Source of the DNA: Gallionella capsiferriformans ES-2
Lineage (GTDB): Bacteria; Pseudomonadota; Gammaproteobacteria; Burkholderiales; Gallionellaceae
NCBI RefSeq assembly: GCF_000145255.1
Contig: NC_014394.1
Coordinates: 1,116,001-1,180,000 of the forward strand
Length of the DNA stretch: 64,000 nt
Direction: 5' to 3'
Both the position numbers and the translations under genes were made by a program. Under the pieces are notes generated by a model. It did no database searches. It was not told the origin of the DNA and saw only the letters and a program-made list of their open reading frames with translations. This document shows positions 9,028 to 17,180 of this stretch, piece after piece; within the stretch, counting starts at the first letter, position 1, and each line of letters opens with the position of its first letter.

Positions 9028-10720
9028 TGCCGTTCACCCAGTCCTTAATGACGCTTGCAACGATTTTAGGATCTTGCTGAGTGATTTGTCTTGCGATATT
9101 GAGATTCTTTTCATAGGGTTCGACAGGGGGGGTGTAGTGTTCAGAGCCCGGTTCATTCGCATGCTGCGTACCTGCTGCGCCGGTCGCGATTTCGCCTTCG
9201 CCTTCGCCTTCGCCCGGTGTATGATCTACTGTGGCTACGTGTTCTTCATCGTCCGTTTCGGCGTGAAAAGGCTCCAGAGGACGGAAGGCGGGCTTGATGA
9301 TCTTAAACACAACGATCAGCATGACGGCGGCGATAATCAAATATTTTGCGAGTAGTTTTGCAAGTTCAATAATGTCCGCCTGCTTCCACCATGGCAATTC
9401 GCTCAAGGCTTCCTTTTCATCATTGAATGCAGCATTCTGAATATTCAGACTGTCGCCGCGATTTTTATCAAATCCCACCGCATCTTTGACCAGATTGTCG
9501 ATCTGGGCTTTTTCAGCATCGGTCAGTGGCTTCGAACTGACTTTGCCTTTTGGATCAGTAGCTTTACGATTGTTGACGACGACAGCGACTGAGAGTCGTT
9601 TAATCATGCCAACGGGCAAGATGGTGTGACTGATTGTGCGGTCTACTTCGTAATTAATGGTGTTTTCTTTGTGAAGATTGTCGATTTTAGGCGCGTTTGC
9701 AGGATCCGTTGCACCAGGAGGTGCGGACACGATCGGTGCAGTCGCAGGAACCGGGGGTTGGTTGCTCAATGCACCGGGTACGCCGCTGGCGTTGAGGCCT
9801 GAACCATTGAGTGTTTCGGAGTTTTGCAGGCTGCGTACGCTCGAATCGGCAGGGTTCTGGTTGGGCTTGTAGGTTTCGGCGGTTTGCTCGGTGCGTGCAA
9901 AATCGATGTTCGCCGTCACCTGTGCGTGAACGTTGTTTGCACCCAGCAGGGGGGTGAGAATATCTTCGATACGCTTGATGTAATTTTGCTCGATTTGCTG
10001 CACGTATTTGAGCTGGTTGGCATCGAGTCCCAGGCCGTTGCTATCTTGCAGCGAGCTCAGAAGTGAGCCATCCTGATCGACGATAGTGACATTTTTGGCT
10101 GACATGTCAGGTACGCTGCTGGAAATTAAGTGTACGATTGCGGTGACCTGAGCCGAATCGAGCAGGCGACCGCCATGCAGGGTCAGAACGACTGAGGCAC
10201 TGGGTTTTTGCTGCTCTTTAATGAAAACGCTGGGTTTGGGGATCGCCAGATGAACGCGCGCCGAGGCGACAGCGCCTATGCTTTGTACCGAACGAGCTAA
10301 TTCACCTTCGAGCGCGCGCTGATAATTGACCTGCTCGGCAAACTGGGTGATGCCGAATTTCTGGTTTTCCATTAATTCGAATCCCACGGTGCCGCCCTTG
10401 GGTAAGCCTTGCGACGCCAGTTTTAAACGGGCTTCATGGACTTGGTCTGCCGGGATCATCAATGCGCCGCCCCCGTCTGCAAATTTGTAGGGGATGTTGA
10501 GCTGCTGTAGTGATTCAATGATTGCACCGCCATCGCGGTCAGACAGATTGCTGTACAGAATGCGGTAGTCGGGTGTTTGTCCCCACATCCATGCGCCGAC
10601 GATCAGTGCGATGAGGGCGGCAATACCTACTCCCAACCCCATTTTTTGCTGGGCGCTAAGTTGTTCGAAGCGACTGAATGCGCTTACGCCGGTGTTGACT
10701 CTGTTTGCTTGTTCGGACAT
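9020..10720 (-). CDS. fliF: FliF, flagellar MS-ring protein
   Basis: FliF builds the MS ring in the inner membrane. The 566-residue protein has TM helix 1 at about 27-47 (GVGIAALIALIVGAWMWG), the YscJ/FliF periplasmic ring domain (YRILYSNLSDRDGGAII; GFELMENQKFGITQFAEQ; RVHLAIPKPSVF), a Pro/Ala-rich loop near 300-340, TM helix 2 at about 460-480, and a short FliG-binding tail ending VASVIKDWVNGNE. It is the first gene of the minus-strand fliFGHIJK operon and is divergent from fliE. Confidence 0.98.
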   Translation of the reverse strand: MSEQANRVNTGVSAFSRFEQLSAQQKMGLGVGIAALIALIVGAWMWGQTPDYRILYSNLSDRDGGAIIESLQQLNIPYKFADGGGALMIPADQVHEARLKLASQGLPKGGTVGFELMENQKFGITQFAEQVNYQRALEGELARSVQSIGAVASARVHLAIPKPSVFIKEQQKPSASVVLTLHGGRLLDSAQVTAIVHLISSSVPDMSAKNVTIVDQDGSLLSSLQDSNGLGLDANQLKYVQQIEQNYIKRIEDILTPLLGANNVHAQVTANIDFARTEQTAETYKPNQNPADSSVRSLQNSETLNGSGLNASGVPGALSNQPPVPATAPIVSAPPGATDPANAPKIDNLHKENTINYEVDRTISHTILPVGMIKRLSVAVVVNNRKATDPKGKVSSKPLTDAEKAQIDNLVKDAVGFDKNRGDSLNIQNAAFNDEKEALSELPWWKQADIIELAKLLAKYLIIAAVMLIVVFKIIKPAFRPLEPFHAETDDEEHVATVDHTPGEGEGEGEIATGAAGTQHANEPGSEHYTPPVEPYEKNLNIARQITQQDPKIVASVIKDWVNGNE

Positions 10721-10975
10721 GGCTATAACGGGCTATACCTGGATGCCGCTGGGGACAGTAACTGCATTATCTATTTCAATTGTCGTTGTTAAGGTGGGAA
10801 TAAAGGGAAAAACCCATGCCTGTTTCGCTAATGTTACACGCGTTTGTTCTTGTATTGTGCGATTACTGTAAAAGTCTGTTATAAGCTACGGGTGTCGGGT
10901 ACTTGTGCGGTGTGTTTTACTGCGTAAAATTTGTCGCTGGCAGCAGGTGGCTGAGAGATTAAAAGAGGGGGGAAG
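10721..10975. other. fliF/fliE divergent intergenic region
   Basis: These 255 bases separate the start of fliF (minus) from the start of fliE (plus) and must hold both promoters, as in enteric flagellar clusters. No convincing sigma-28 or sigma-54 element was found. The best sigma-54-like match for fliF (AGGCATG then TTTCC, minus strand, 10806-10821) has a mismatch in the -12 GC pair. A purine-rich ribosome binding site (AAAAGAGGGGGGAAG) immediately precedes the fliE ATG. Confidence 0.4.
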
Positions 10976-11299
10976 ATGAGCAATATATCTGCGGTAGAAG
11001 GGTTGTTGGCAAATATGCGTGTGGCGGCAGCGGCGGCGGGTTTGCGTGAATCGGCACCGGCGGCCTCATCTGGTAAGGTGGATTTTTCGAGTGTGTTGAA
11101 AAATGCACTCGATGGTGTGGCGCAATCGCATGAGAAATCTGAAGCCCTGCAAAAAGCCTTTGTGATGGGCGATGACAAAGTCAGCCTGAGCGATACGATG
11201 ATTGCCATGCAAAAATCCGGCATCAATTTTCAGGCGACGATACAGGTGCGTAACAAAGTGATCCTAGCCTACAACGACATCATGAATATGCAGGTTTAG
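10976..11299 (+). CDS. fliE: FliE, MS ring-rod junction protein
   Basis: FliE joins the MS ring to the proximal rod and is the first substrate of the export gate. The 107-residue protein has the usual size and the conserved C-terminal half KAFVMGDDKVSLSDTMIAMQKS, then VRNKVILAYNDIMNMQV at the very end. It is transcribed divergently from fliF and ends 35 bases before the convergent TPR-methyltransferase gene. Confidence 0.97.
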   Translation: MSNISAVEGLLANMRVAAAAAGLRESAPAASSGKVDFSSVLKNALDGVAQSHEKSEALQKAFVMGDDKVSLSDTMIAMQKSGINFQATIQVRNKVILAYNDIMNMQV

Positions 11300-11334
11300 C
11301 ACTAAACTTTGGATCTGTTTTTATCAAACGGAGG

Positions 11335-14184
11335 TCAATGTTCCGGTTTTTGAATCCAGAATTGATACATGCTGGCAAATATATGCGGATTTTCGGTCTC
11401 AAAAATATGCCATTGCTCAAGATGGATCGCCTCCGGATCATTCGGGAAGCGCTGTTTGTAGGCTCGCAGCACCTCACTGTCGATTTCAAATCCCAAAAAT
11501 TTCAGTTTGTTCGAACGAATGAATGCGCCGATACCGCTCAAAGTCATTCGATGCTCCTGTACGTGAAAAAGTAAGTCACGGCAGGCGCTGATGCTGTAAA
11601 AATCGGGTGAATTAAGTATAGCGCCAAAATTTTCCTGCTCATTGATGTTTATCAGTTCTTGTCGGCAGCGCCGGATTTCATCCGCTGTCGATCCATAACC
11701 TTGTTGTGCAATAAAGTCGCGAATCCGGACGACATCTGTGCGTGCAAGCTCACTGTATAAGCCGAGTTTCATGAATCCGCCAGGCTTGAGTACCGTTAGT
11801 AAGGCTTGCCATCCTGCCCAAGGATCTTTCATGTGATGCAGTACGCCGCTCGATTGGATCATTTCGAAGCGACGTTTGTCGTGGGCAATTTCAAGCAGGT
11901 CAGCCTGCGCATATTCAATTGAGGAGATGCCCAGTTCTAGTGTCTTTCGCTTTGCATAAGCTAAGCTGCTTGTACTCAAGTCAATGGCTAATATCTGAGC
12001 GTCACGGGTTCTTTGTGCCAAACTGATTGAATGTTGCCCTGTTCCGCAACCTGCGATCAAAATGCGGTCTGCGCTATTTGCTTTTTGACGGGAAAAATGG
12101 GTTTGCGGAAACTTCTGCAAAATAGCTTGCTTGATGTTTTTTTCGTCTCCCGGCGGGGGGACTTTTATCCAGCGAGGATAGGGGTTTTCTTCGTATTGAT
12201 TTTGCACTTGCAGGGACACGGTGTTTTCGATGCGTCCGAGTTTGGCTAGTGTGTTACGCAGTTGTAATTCGACTTTAGGTTCTTGTATCTGCTGGATTAA
12301 TACGGCGCAGACTTCTACGGGCCAGCATCGGTTAAGCAGTTGACTGTTGCCGTCGATCGTGTGAAGCGGGAAATAGGCCGCGACCGCGAGGATGCAAAGT
12401 GCATCTGTTGGTATATTTTCTTTAAGCGACTCGGCAAGTGAAGCGCGTAAGCGTTGCGCCGTTTGGATTTCAGCGTCCGAATAGGAGAAAACATATTCGT
12501 TGATGAAGCATTGGCGCGCCAATGCGCTGTAAAAGCGCAGGGTGTCATCTGAACTTGGCGTAGTCATTTCGACGGCAGCAGTGAGCAAGTCGCGGCGCAC
12601 GAGGGTCATCAGTCGCTCAAGGTCGGTATCACATATGGGGGCTGAACAGAGTAAGGCGGTCAGTAAGCTGTCCTTCTCAAGCGCGGCTAGATCCTCCGAA
12701 TCGATCCGCCGTACTATTGATAGCGCCTCAGCGTTTTTTGCGCGCACGATGAGGTTTGATAAATAGCGAGTGTACTTTGCATGACGGATGCAAACCATTG
12801 CCATTTCGCTCGTATTTCCCCAAGGTTCAGTCAAAGCGCGCACTAGGTTGGCACGAATGGTCGCGTCGGCTTGTGAAGGGGGGAGATCTTTGACACAGGT
12901 GATATAAATACTTTTAGCTTCAATGGTTTCTTGAATCTTCAGGGAGCGGCTGATAACTTCGAGCGCAGCGATCGGATTTTTCTGTGCATTAAGCAGCAAT
13001 GCAAGATGGTTGAGTGTATCGGTGGACTCAGGTTGACAGCGTAAAGCCTGTCGGAAAGCCGCCTCTGCCTCGGAGAGGTGATTTAGGTCAAAGAGTATAG
13101 TGCCCATGTTGTAATGGGCATCCGCATCATCCGGGTTGATTTGTAATGCTGCGCGGCAGCTATCGATTGCATCAGATGCGGCGCCCATTTTTTTCTGGAC
13201 GATACTCAGGTTGTAATGCGCTTGTGCATTATCCGGTTGAATGTGCAAGGCGCGTTTGAAGCTTGCTGCTGCGAGCTGAAATTCCCCCATCTCGCTGAGA
13301 ACGGCGCCCAGATTGTTGTGGGCTTTTGCGTAACCGGGATTAAGAGCGAGCGCTTTTTGATAACTGGTTGCCGCCTCTTTCATGTGCCCTGATTTCTGTA
13401 GCGTGGCACCGAGATTACTGTGCGCCTGTATATAGTTTGGGTTGAGGGTAAGCGCTTTACGGTAGCTGACGCACGCCTCCGTTGGTCGTCCCAGACTATC
13501 GAGGATGATGCCGAGGTTGTTGTGGGTTTCCGCGTCGTTAGGCGATAGTTTGCTGGCTGTGAGCGCAGGCATCAGTGCTTCGCTATTTTTTCCCTGCTGC
13601 TGAAAAATGACGCCTAGCATTTTCCAGCCAACCCAGTGAGCAGGGTAGTGCTCGGTCATGCTTCTTGCCCTGTTTTCGGCTTCAGTGAAATTTCCTGAAC
13701 TAAAAAGAGAGACGAGCGAATTTATCTCCTGAGTCGACGGAGTTTTTAATTTTTTGGCACCTGTTTTTTTGCTGGTCAGCCTAGATGTATGGGGCGATGG
13801 TAATTCAACGGCCTGATTGATGCGTGCATCCAGCGCATCAACTTCATTGCCTTGCAGTCCTTGTTGTCTTGCAAAAGTGAGTATGGATTGTGCCTCTTCG
13901 CGCAGGTCGGCCAAAATCAGGGCGTCAATGTAACTTATCCAGTATTGCCTTTGTGCAGGATCCGCATTGAGCGCGGTCATAAAATACGCAAGGGATATCT
14001 GGTGCTGATTGTCTTGAAGCGCCAGAACACCCAAGTTATGGTTTGCTTCAGGGTGGTCGGGCTGGCTTTGTAAAATTGATAAGTACAGTGCTTGAGCTGT
14101 ACCCACATCCCCTGCCTGATGTTTTTGCACTGCGCTTTGCAAGATCTGCGTAGCGTTCGGCGTTGAAGAGGATTGTTTAATCAA
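11335..14184 (-). CDS. TPR-repeat SAM-dependent methyltransferase
   Basis: A 949-residue cytoplasmic protein of three parts. Residues 1-150 form a divergent TPR-like module (PDHPEANHNLGVLALQ, YWISYIDALILA, ARQQGLQGNEVDALDARI) shared with the TPR-glycosyltransferases at 20091-30622 and 47867. About seven 34-residue TPRs follow (about 180-430). After a helical middle region, the last 290 residues hold a class I methyltransferase fold: motif I RILIAGCGTGQHS near 705, an acidic residue after strand 2 (AIDLSTSS), and SGVLHHMKDPW with LKPGGFMKLG. It lies inside the flagellar cluster, convergent with fliE. I infer that it methylates flagellin, or a glycan on it, with the TPRs giving substrate contact; the substrate is not shown by sequence. 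Confidence 0.85.
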   Translation of the reverse strand: MIKQSSSTPNATQILQSAVQKHQAGDVGTAQALYLSILQSQPDHPEANHNLGVLALQDNQHQISLAYFMTALNADPAQRQYWISYIDALILADLREEAQSILTFARQQGLQGNEVDALDARINQAVELPSPHTSRLTSKKTGAKKLKTPSTQEINSLVSLFSSGNFTEAENRARSMTEHYPAHWVGWKMLGVIFQQQGKNSEALMPALTASKLSPNDAETHNNLGIILDSLGRPTEACVSYRKALTLNPNYIQAHSNLGATLQKSGHMKEAATSYQKALALNPGYAKAHNNLGAVLSEMGEFQLAAASFKRALHIQPDNAQAHYNLSIVQKKMGAASDAIDSCRAALQINPDDADAHYNMGTILFDLNHLSEAEAAFRQALRCQPESTDTLNHLALLLNAQKNPIAALEVISRSLKIQETIEAKSIYITCVKDLPPSQADATIRANLVRALTEPWGNTSEMAMVCIRHAKYTRYLSNLIVRAKNAEALSIVRRIDSEDLAALEKDSLLTALLCSAPICDTDLERLMTLVRRDLLTAAVEMTTPSSDDTLRFYSALARQCFINEYVFSYSDAEIQTAQRLRASLAESLKENIPTDALCILAVAAYFPLHTIDGNSQLLNRCWPVEVCAVLIQQIQEPKVELQLRNTLAKLGRIENTVSLQVQNQYEENPYPRWIKVPPPGDEKNIKQAILQKFPQTHFSRQKANSADRILIAGCGTGQHSISLAQRTRDAQILAIDLSTSSLAYAKRKTLELGISSIEYAQADLLEIAHDKRRFEMIQSSGVLHHMKDPWAGWQALLTVLKPGGFMKLGLYSELARTDVVRIRDFIAQQGYGSTADEIRRCRQELININEQENFGAILNSPDFYSISACRDLLFHVQEHRMTLSGIGAFIRSNKLKFLGFEIDSEVLRAYKQRFPNDPEAIHLEQWHIFETENPHIFASMYQFWIQKPEH

Positions 14185-14259
14185 TTTTCAGTTACCTGGT
14201 GTTTTTATGGCTGAAACTCAGCATTAACACGGTCAAGGAAGCGTGATTAGTGAGCGGGC

Positions 14260-15006
14260 TTATGCTTTTGCGCGCTGCATTGCCGTGACGTAGCGTTGCA
14301 GCAAAATGGTGGAGGCGCCGTCGAGATTCTTAAATTCGCAACCTGCGCGCCGCACAACTTGGCCCGTTTTAGTTGACAAGACGACCAGATTTTTTACTTC
14401 AATCGTGCCGGTAAATTCACCGATGTCGAGCAAGTCTATTTTGCAATTCTGGTAAGTATGGCCGGGAATCAGTACTGCATCCTGCTCTGCGCAGGTCAGG
14501 CCCACACCGCCACCGCTGATGTCCATGATTGTCACTTCATGTTCATGATATTCGGTCTTTTGTTCATTGGGGATCACGCAGAGCAGCGGATTTGAAACAG
14601 GGGTGGACAAACGGAAATACTCGCGTCGTTGCAGGCGGTAGATGCTTGCGGGTAGTTTCAGGAAAAATGCGGGTTGACCTTCAAAAGTGGTCATTGTCAC
14701 ACTATCCGCCGTAAATTGCACCTTAACCTGAGAATGTGAACTCACGAAAATCAACTTGTCAGCGTTGAGTATCGCATTGTTTTCTTTTTCTGTCTGTCGT
14801 AGATCAAGCCATAATCCGGTTGAGTCCACAGCCAGAAGTTTTGTCAGGATAAAATCGTTTTCTTCGGAAAAATACAGTGCGATGCGTGAAGCGTGCTTGA
14901 CGATATTGAGCAAAACGAATTCGATTTCACGCGGGGAGGTGATGCGGTATTCGTCATCTTTGCCGCTGGTCAGAATTTCGATTTTCAGAGGAATGTCTTT
15001 TTCCAT
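14260..15006 (-). CDS. ycgR: YcgR-type c-di-GMP flagellar brake protein
   Basis: YcgR binds c-di-GMP through a PilZ domain and slows the flagellar motor. The 248-residue protein has an N-terminal YcgR domain (about 1-115) and a C-terminal PilZ domain with both ligand motifs intact: RxxxR at Arg124-Arg128 (YRLQRREYFRLS) and DxSxxG at Asp162-Gly167 (MDISGGGVGL). The ATG at 15006 is preferred to an upstream start at 15048. It is downstream of the flhB-like gene by 44 bases, so it is probably co-transcribed with the late flagellar genes. The diguanylate cyclase at 52812 could supply the ligand. Confidence 0.9.
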   Translation of the reverse strand: MEKDIPLKIEILTSGKDDEYRITSPREIEFVLLNIVKHASRIALYFSEENDFILTKLLAVDSTGLWLDLRQTEKENNAILNADKLIFVSSHSQVKVQFTADSVTMTTFEGQPAFFLKLPASIYRLQRREYFRLSTPVSNPLLCVIPNEQKTEYHEHEVTIMDISGGGVGLTCAEQDAVLIPGHTYQNCKIDLLDIGEFTGTIEVKNLVVLSTKTGQVVRRAGCEFKNLDGASTILLQRYVTAMQRAKA

Positions 15007-15050
15007 GTTGTAACGAGCACTTTTCAAGATTGTTGCGCATGATAACAAAA

Positions 15051-15344
15051 TTAAAGCCTTGATATCGGCGGAAAAGGCACGCTTTCCTCATGCTCCAGAC
15101 GATATAGCCAGGCTAGCAGTTCTGCAACCGCCAGATAGAGTTGAGGCGGAATTTGTTCGTCGAGTTCAACTTGCATCAATAAGCCCACTAAGTCAGCGGA
15201 CTCGTGTACATACACGCCATTTTGTTTTGCGCGTTCAATGATGGCCTGAGCGATCAACCCGCGTCCTCTGGCAACGACTTTAGGTGCGCCGCTGGTTTGT
15301 CCATAGGCGAGGGCAACGGCGGCTTGCTGGGAGTTAGGGCGCAT
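15051..15344 (-). CDS. FlhB-like C-terminal domain protein (export switch paralog)
   Basis: A 97-residue soluble protein resembling only the cytoplasmic C-terminal domain of FlhB, the export switch. It contains APKVVARGRGLIAQAIIERAKQ and GVYVHESADLVGLLMQVELDEQIPPQLYLAVAELLAW, matching the FlhB region after the autocleavage site. The NPTH cleavage motif is absent: the protein starts MRPNSQQAAVALAYG, so it cannot self-cleave at that site. The start overlaps the stop of the second fliK-like gene by one base (TAATG). FlhB-like fragments are known beside FliK-like genes in proteobacteria, and they are thought to modulate export switching. Confidence 0.88.
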   Translation of the reverse strand: MRPNSQQAAVALAYGQTSGAPKVVARGRGLIAQAIIERAKQNGVYVHESADLVGLLMQVELDEQIPPQLYLAVAELLAWLYRLEHEESVPFPPISRL

Positions 15345-16351
15345 TAAGTTTTTTCAATCAAAGCGCCGGTGAGAGGTACGCCTGCGTCGGCGAGTGTGGC
15401 CGCCAGTCCCTGTAAACGGCGGTTAAAAAGTGCAACGGATGCGGCATCTGCGCCTTGCAGTGTCAGTCGTATCCCGCCTTGATTGTAGACGAGCCTTGCG
15501 TGCACGTCCCCCAGATTGGGCAATGCCAGCTCCATTTCTGTACTCCATTGACGGTCTTCCGGCTGCATGGAGTGGCGTTCGGGTTGCCCCTGGATTTCCC
15601 ATTGCATCGTTTGCTCAGGCCAGATTTGACCTGTCCAGGTTAGCTGGTGCGTCTCCAGGGTATGAAGTTGCTGCTGCACAAGCGGTAACAGCTCCTTTGA
15701 AATCGGTAGCGCCGATTGAGCGGTGGATTTGTCCGGTACTGCGGCGACTGGATAATCGGATTGCGGGCTGGACTGGTTTTGCGGCTCGATGAGCAACTGT
15801 GCGGTGCTGCGCTCCCCGCGTACCCATTGTGCCTGATGGGATTCATAAAAGAGTCCGCTGTTAGCCAATGCGTCTTTGAGTCCGGCGGCCAACTGCTTGC
15901 TGTCAGGCGCAGCGCCCGCAGTTGGCCAAACTGGATGGCCGGAACTCGATTCGATCAGTGTTCTGCCCAGCGGCAATTCGGCAAGATTGGAGAGCAGGCG
16001 GGATGCGGAGCTGATTTGTTCCTGTGTGGCGATGGGTGCGCTGGATGCGAAAATGCTGAACATCAGATGCGGGCTGATCGATTCAACTTTTAGGGTCATT
16101 GTCGTGCCGGCTTGTAACTGTCCGGGTAGTCGCATTTGCATGACTTGTCCGGCAATTTGTACTTTGAAAAGACCGGGACTGACCTGTTCTTGTACGGTAG
16201 CTGTTACTTCTTGACCGGGTGTCAGTTTGTCGACACTGATGCCTGTCCTTTCCGTCTGAGCGGTTGTCGCCGGGAGTTTTTCTGCAATGATCAGCGGCTT
16301 GGATTGCCTGTACAGCGCTTGCAGGGTTTGAGTCAAGTTAGCCGGTTGCAT
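15344..16351 (-). CDS. FliK-like hook-length control paralog
   Basis: A 335-residue protein with a FliK-type C-terminal hook domain: STEMELALPNLGDVHARLVYNQGGIRLTLQG, then FNRRLQGLAATLADAGVPLTG. The N-terminal part is Gln/Ser/Pro-rich with an early small beta-type region (LTPGQEVTATVQEQVSPGLFKVQIAGQ). It is distinct in sequence from the main FliK at 4328-5416. It is translationally coupled (TAATG) to the flhB-like gene, so the two probably act as a pair on export specificity. It could be annotated as flagellar hook-length control protein FliK or as a hypothetical. Confidence 0.82.
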   Translation of the reverse strand: MQPANLTQTLQALYRQSKPLIIAEKLPATTAQTERTGISVDKLTPGQEVTATVQEQVSPGLFKVQIAGQVMQMRLPGQLQAGTTMTLKVESISPHLMFSIFASSAPIATQEQISSASRLLSNLAELPLGRTLIESSSGHPVWPTAGAAPDSKQLAAGLKDALANSGLFYESHQAQWVRGERSTAQLLIEPQNQSSPQSDYPVAAVPDKSTAQSALPISKELLPLVQQQLHTLETHQLTWTGQIWPEQTMQWEIQGQPERHSMQPEDRQWSTEMELALPNLGDVHARLVYNQGGIRLTLQGADAASVALFNRRLQGLAATLADAGVPLTGALIEKT

Positions 16352-16393
16352 AAAGTCCTAAAGGCTGTTGGGGCCCGCTTTGCTCGTCAGTGA

Positions 16394-16720
16394 TCAGCCA
16401 GCTCCGTAAACTTGATTCAGACGCAGCTCCTGGCGGTTGCTGTTCAGGCTGGTTTGTAGCTGTCCCATCCAAGCTTGAGTGAGTTTGCTGATTTCCGTGT
16501 CATCATCAAGAATTTTTCTGATTAGTCCGACGATGCGTTGCCGGCTGGAATCGTTGAGAGGGGCGGACGCTTCGGCAGATTGGATGCGCACAAGGTACTG
16601 GCCAGACAGTTGTTCCAGCGAGATTAATTTATCCCACTCGCCTGCATTTGCCGCTACACGCATTTCACCTGTTAAATGTGACAGTGATTCGTAATCGCTG
16701 ACAAGGTCACTCGCTTTCAT
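16394..16720 (-). CDS. fliT: FliT-like flagellar chaperone
   Basis: A 108-residue, mostly helical protein (MKASDLVSDYESLSHLTGEM; ASAPLNDSSRQRIVGLIRKILDDDTEI; LTQAWMGQLQ) with the pattern of FliT, the chaperone for the filament cap FliD. The ATG at 16720 lies 4 bases after the fliS stop and has an AGAGG site in front; a longer frame opening at 16762 would overlap fliS. FliT is poorly conserved, so position directly after fliD-fliS carries much of the call. Confidence 0.82.
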   Translation of the reverse strand: MKASDLVSDYESLSHLTGEMRVAANAGEWDKLISLEQLSGQYLVRIQSAEASAPLNDSSRQRIVGLIRKILDDDTEISKLTQAWMGQLQTSLNSNRQELRLNQVYGAG

Positions 16721-16724
16721 GATA

Positions 16725-17171
16725 TCAGCCTCTGGCGTATAACCTTTGCTCAGGTTGTCCATTTGGTGCAGGCGGGGGCGCGATTGCCACCTGGCGGATG
16801 CTGTCCCACGCTTCCTTTAAGCCGCCGAGCAAAACGGCGACTTCATCCAATGCTTCCATATCGTTGTTCAGATTCGCTGCGAGCAACCGTTTGATCATAT
16901 AGTCATACAAGGAGGATAGGTTATGCGCCAGTTCACCGCCTACGTCTTTGTTAAGGCTGGCATTGAGGCCGTCGCCTATGATCAGCATTGCATGAGAAAT
17001 GGCCTTTCCTTTAGCGGGGATGTCTCCGCGCAAAACGCCGTTTTTCGCATTGGCGATTGCCAATAGAGCGCCCTGATAGAGCATGGAGATCAGTTTGTGC
17101 GGATCGGCTGCCGTGACGCCGGATTCGATGCCGACCTTGTTATACGCGCTAATTGCGGCTGTCATGTTCAT
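16725..17171 (-). CDS. fliS: FliS, flagellin export chaperone
   Basis: FliS binds the C-terminus of flagellin in the cytoplasm and prevents premature polymerisation. The 148-residue protein has the FliS hallmarks AISAYNKVGIESGVTAADPHKLISMLYQGAL and LAHNLSSLYDYMIKRLLAANL. The C-terminus has an extra Pro-rich tail (APPPAPNGQPEQ). It lies 9 bases after fliD and directly before fliT. Confidence 0.96.
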   Translation of the reverse strand: MNMTAAISAYNKVGIESGVTAADPHKLISMLYQGALLAIANAKNGVLRGDIPAKGKAISHAMLIIGDGLNASLNKDVGGELAHNLSSLYDYMIKRLLAANLNNDMEALDEVAVLLGGLKEAWDSIRQVAIAPPPAPNGQPEQRLYARG

Positions 17172-17180
17172 AATAGTGCC

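Noticed and set aside
10806..10821. Sigma-54-like site for fliF on the minus strand (AGGCATG then TTTCC).
   Set aside because: The invariant GC of the -12 element is broken, and nothing else supports it.
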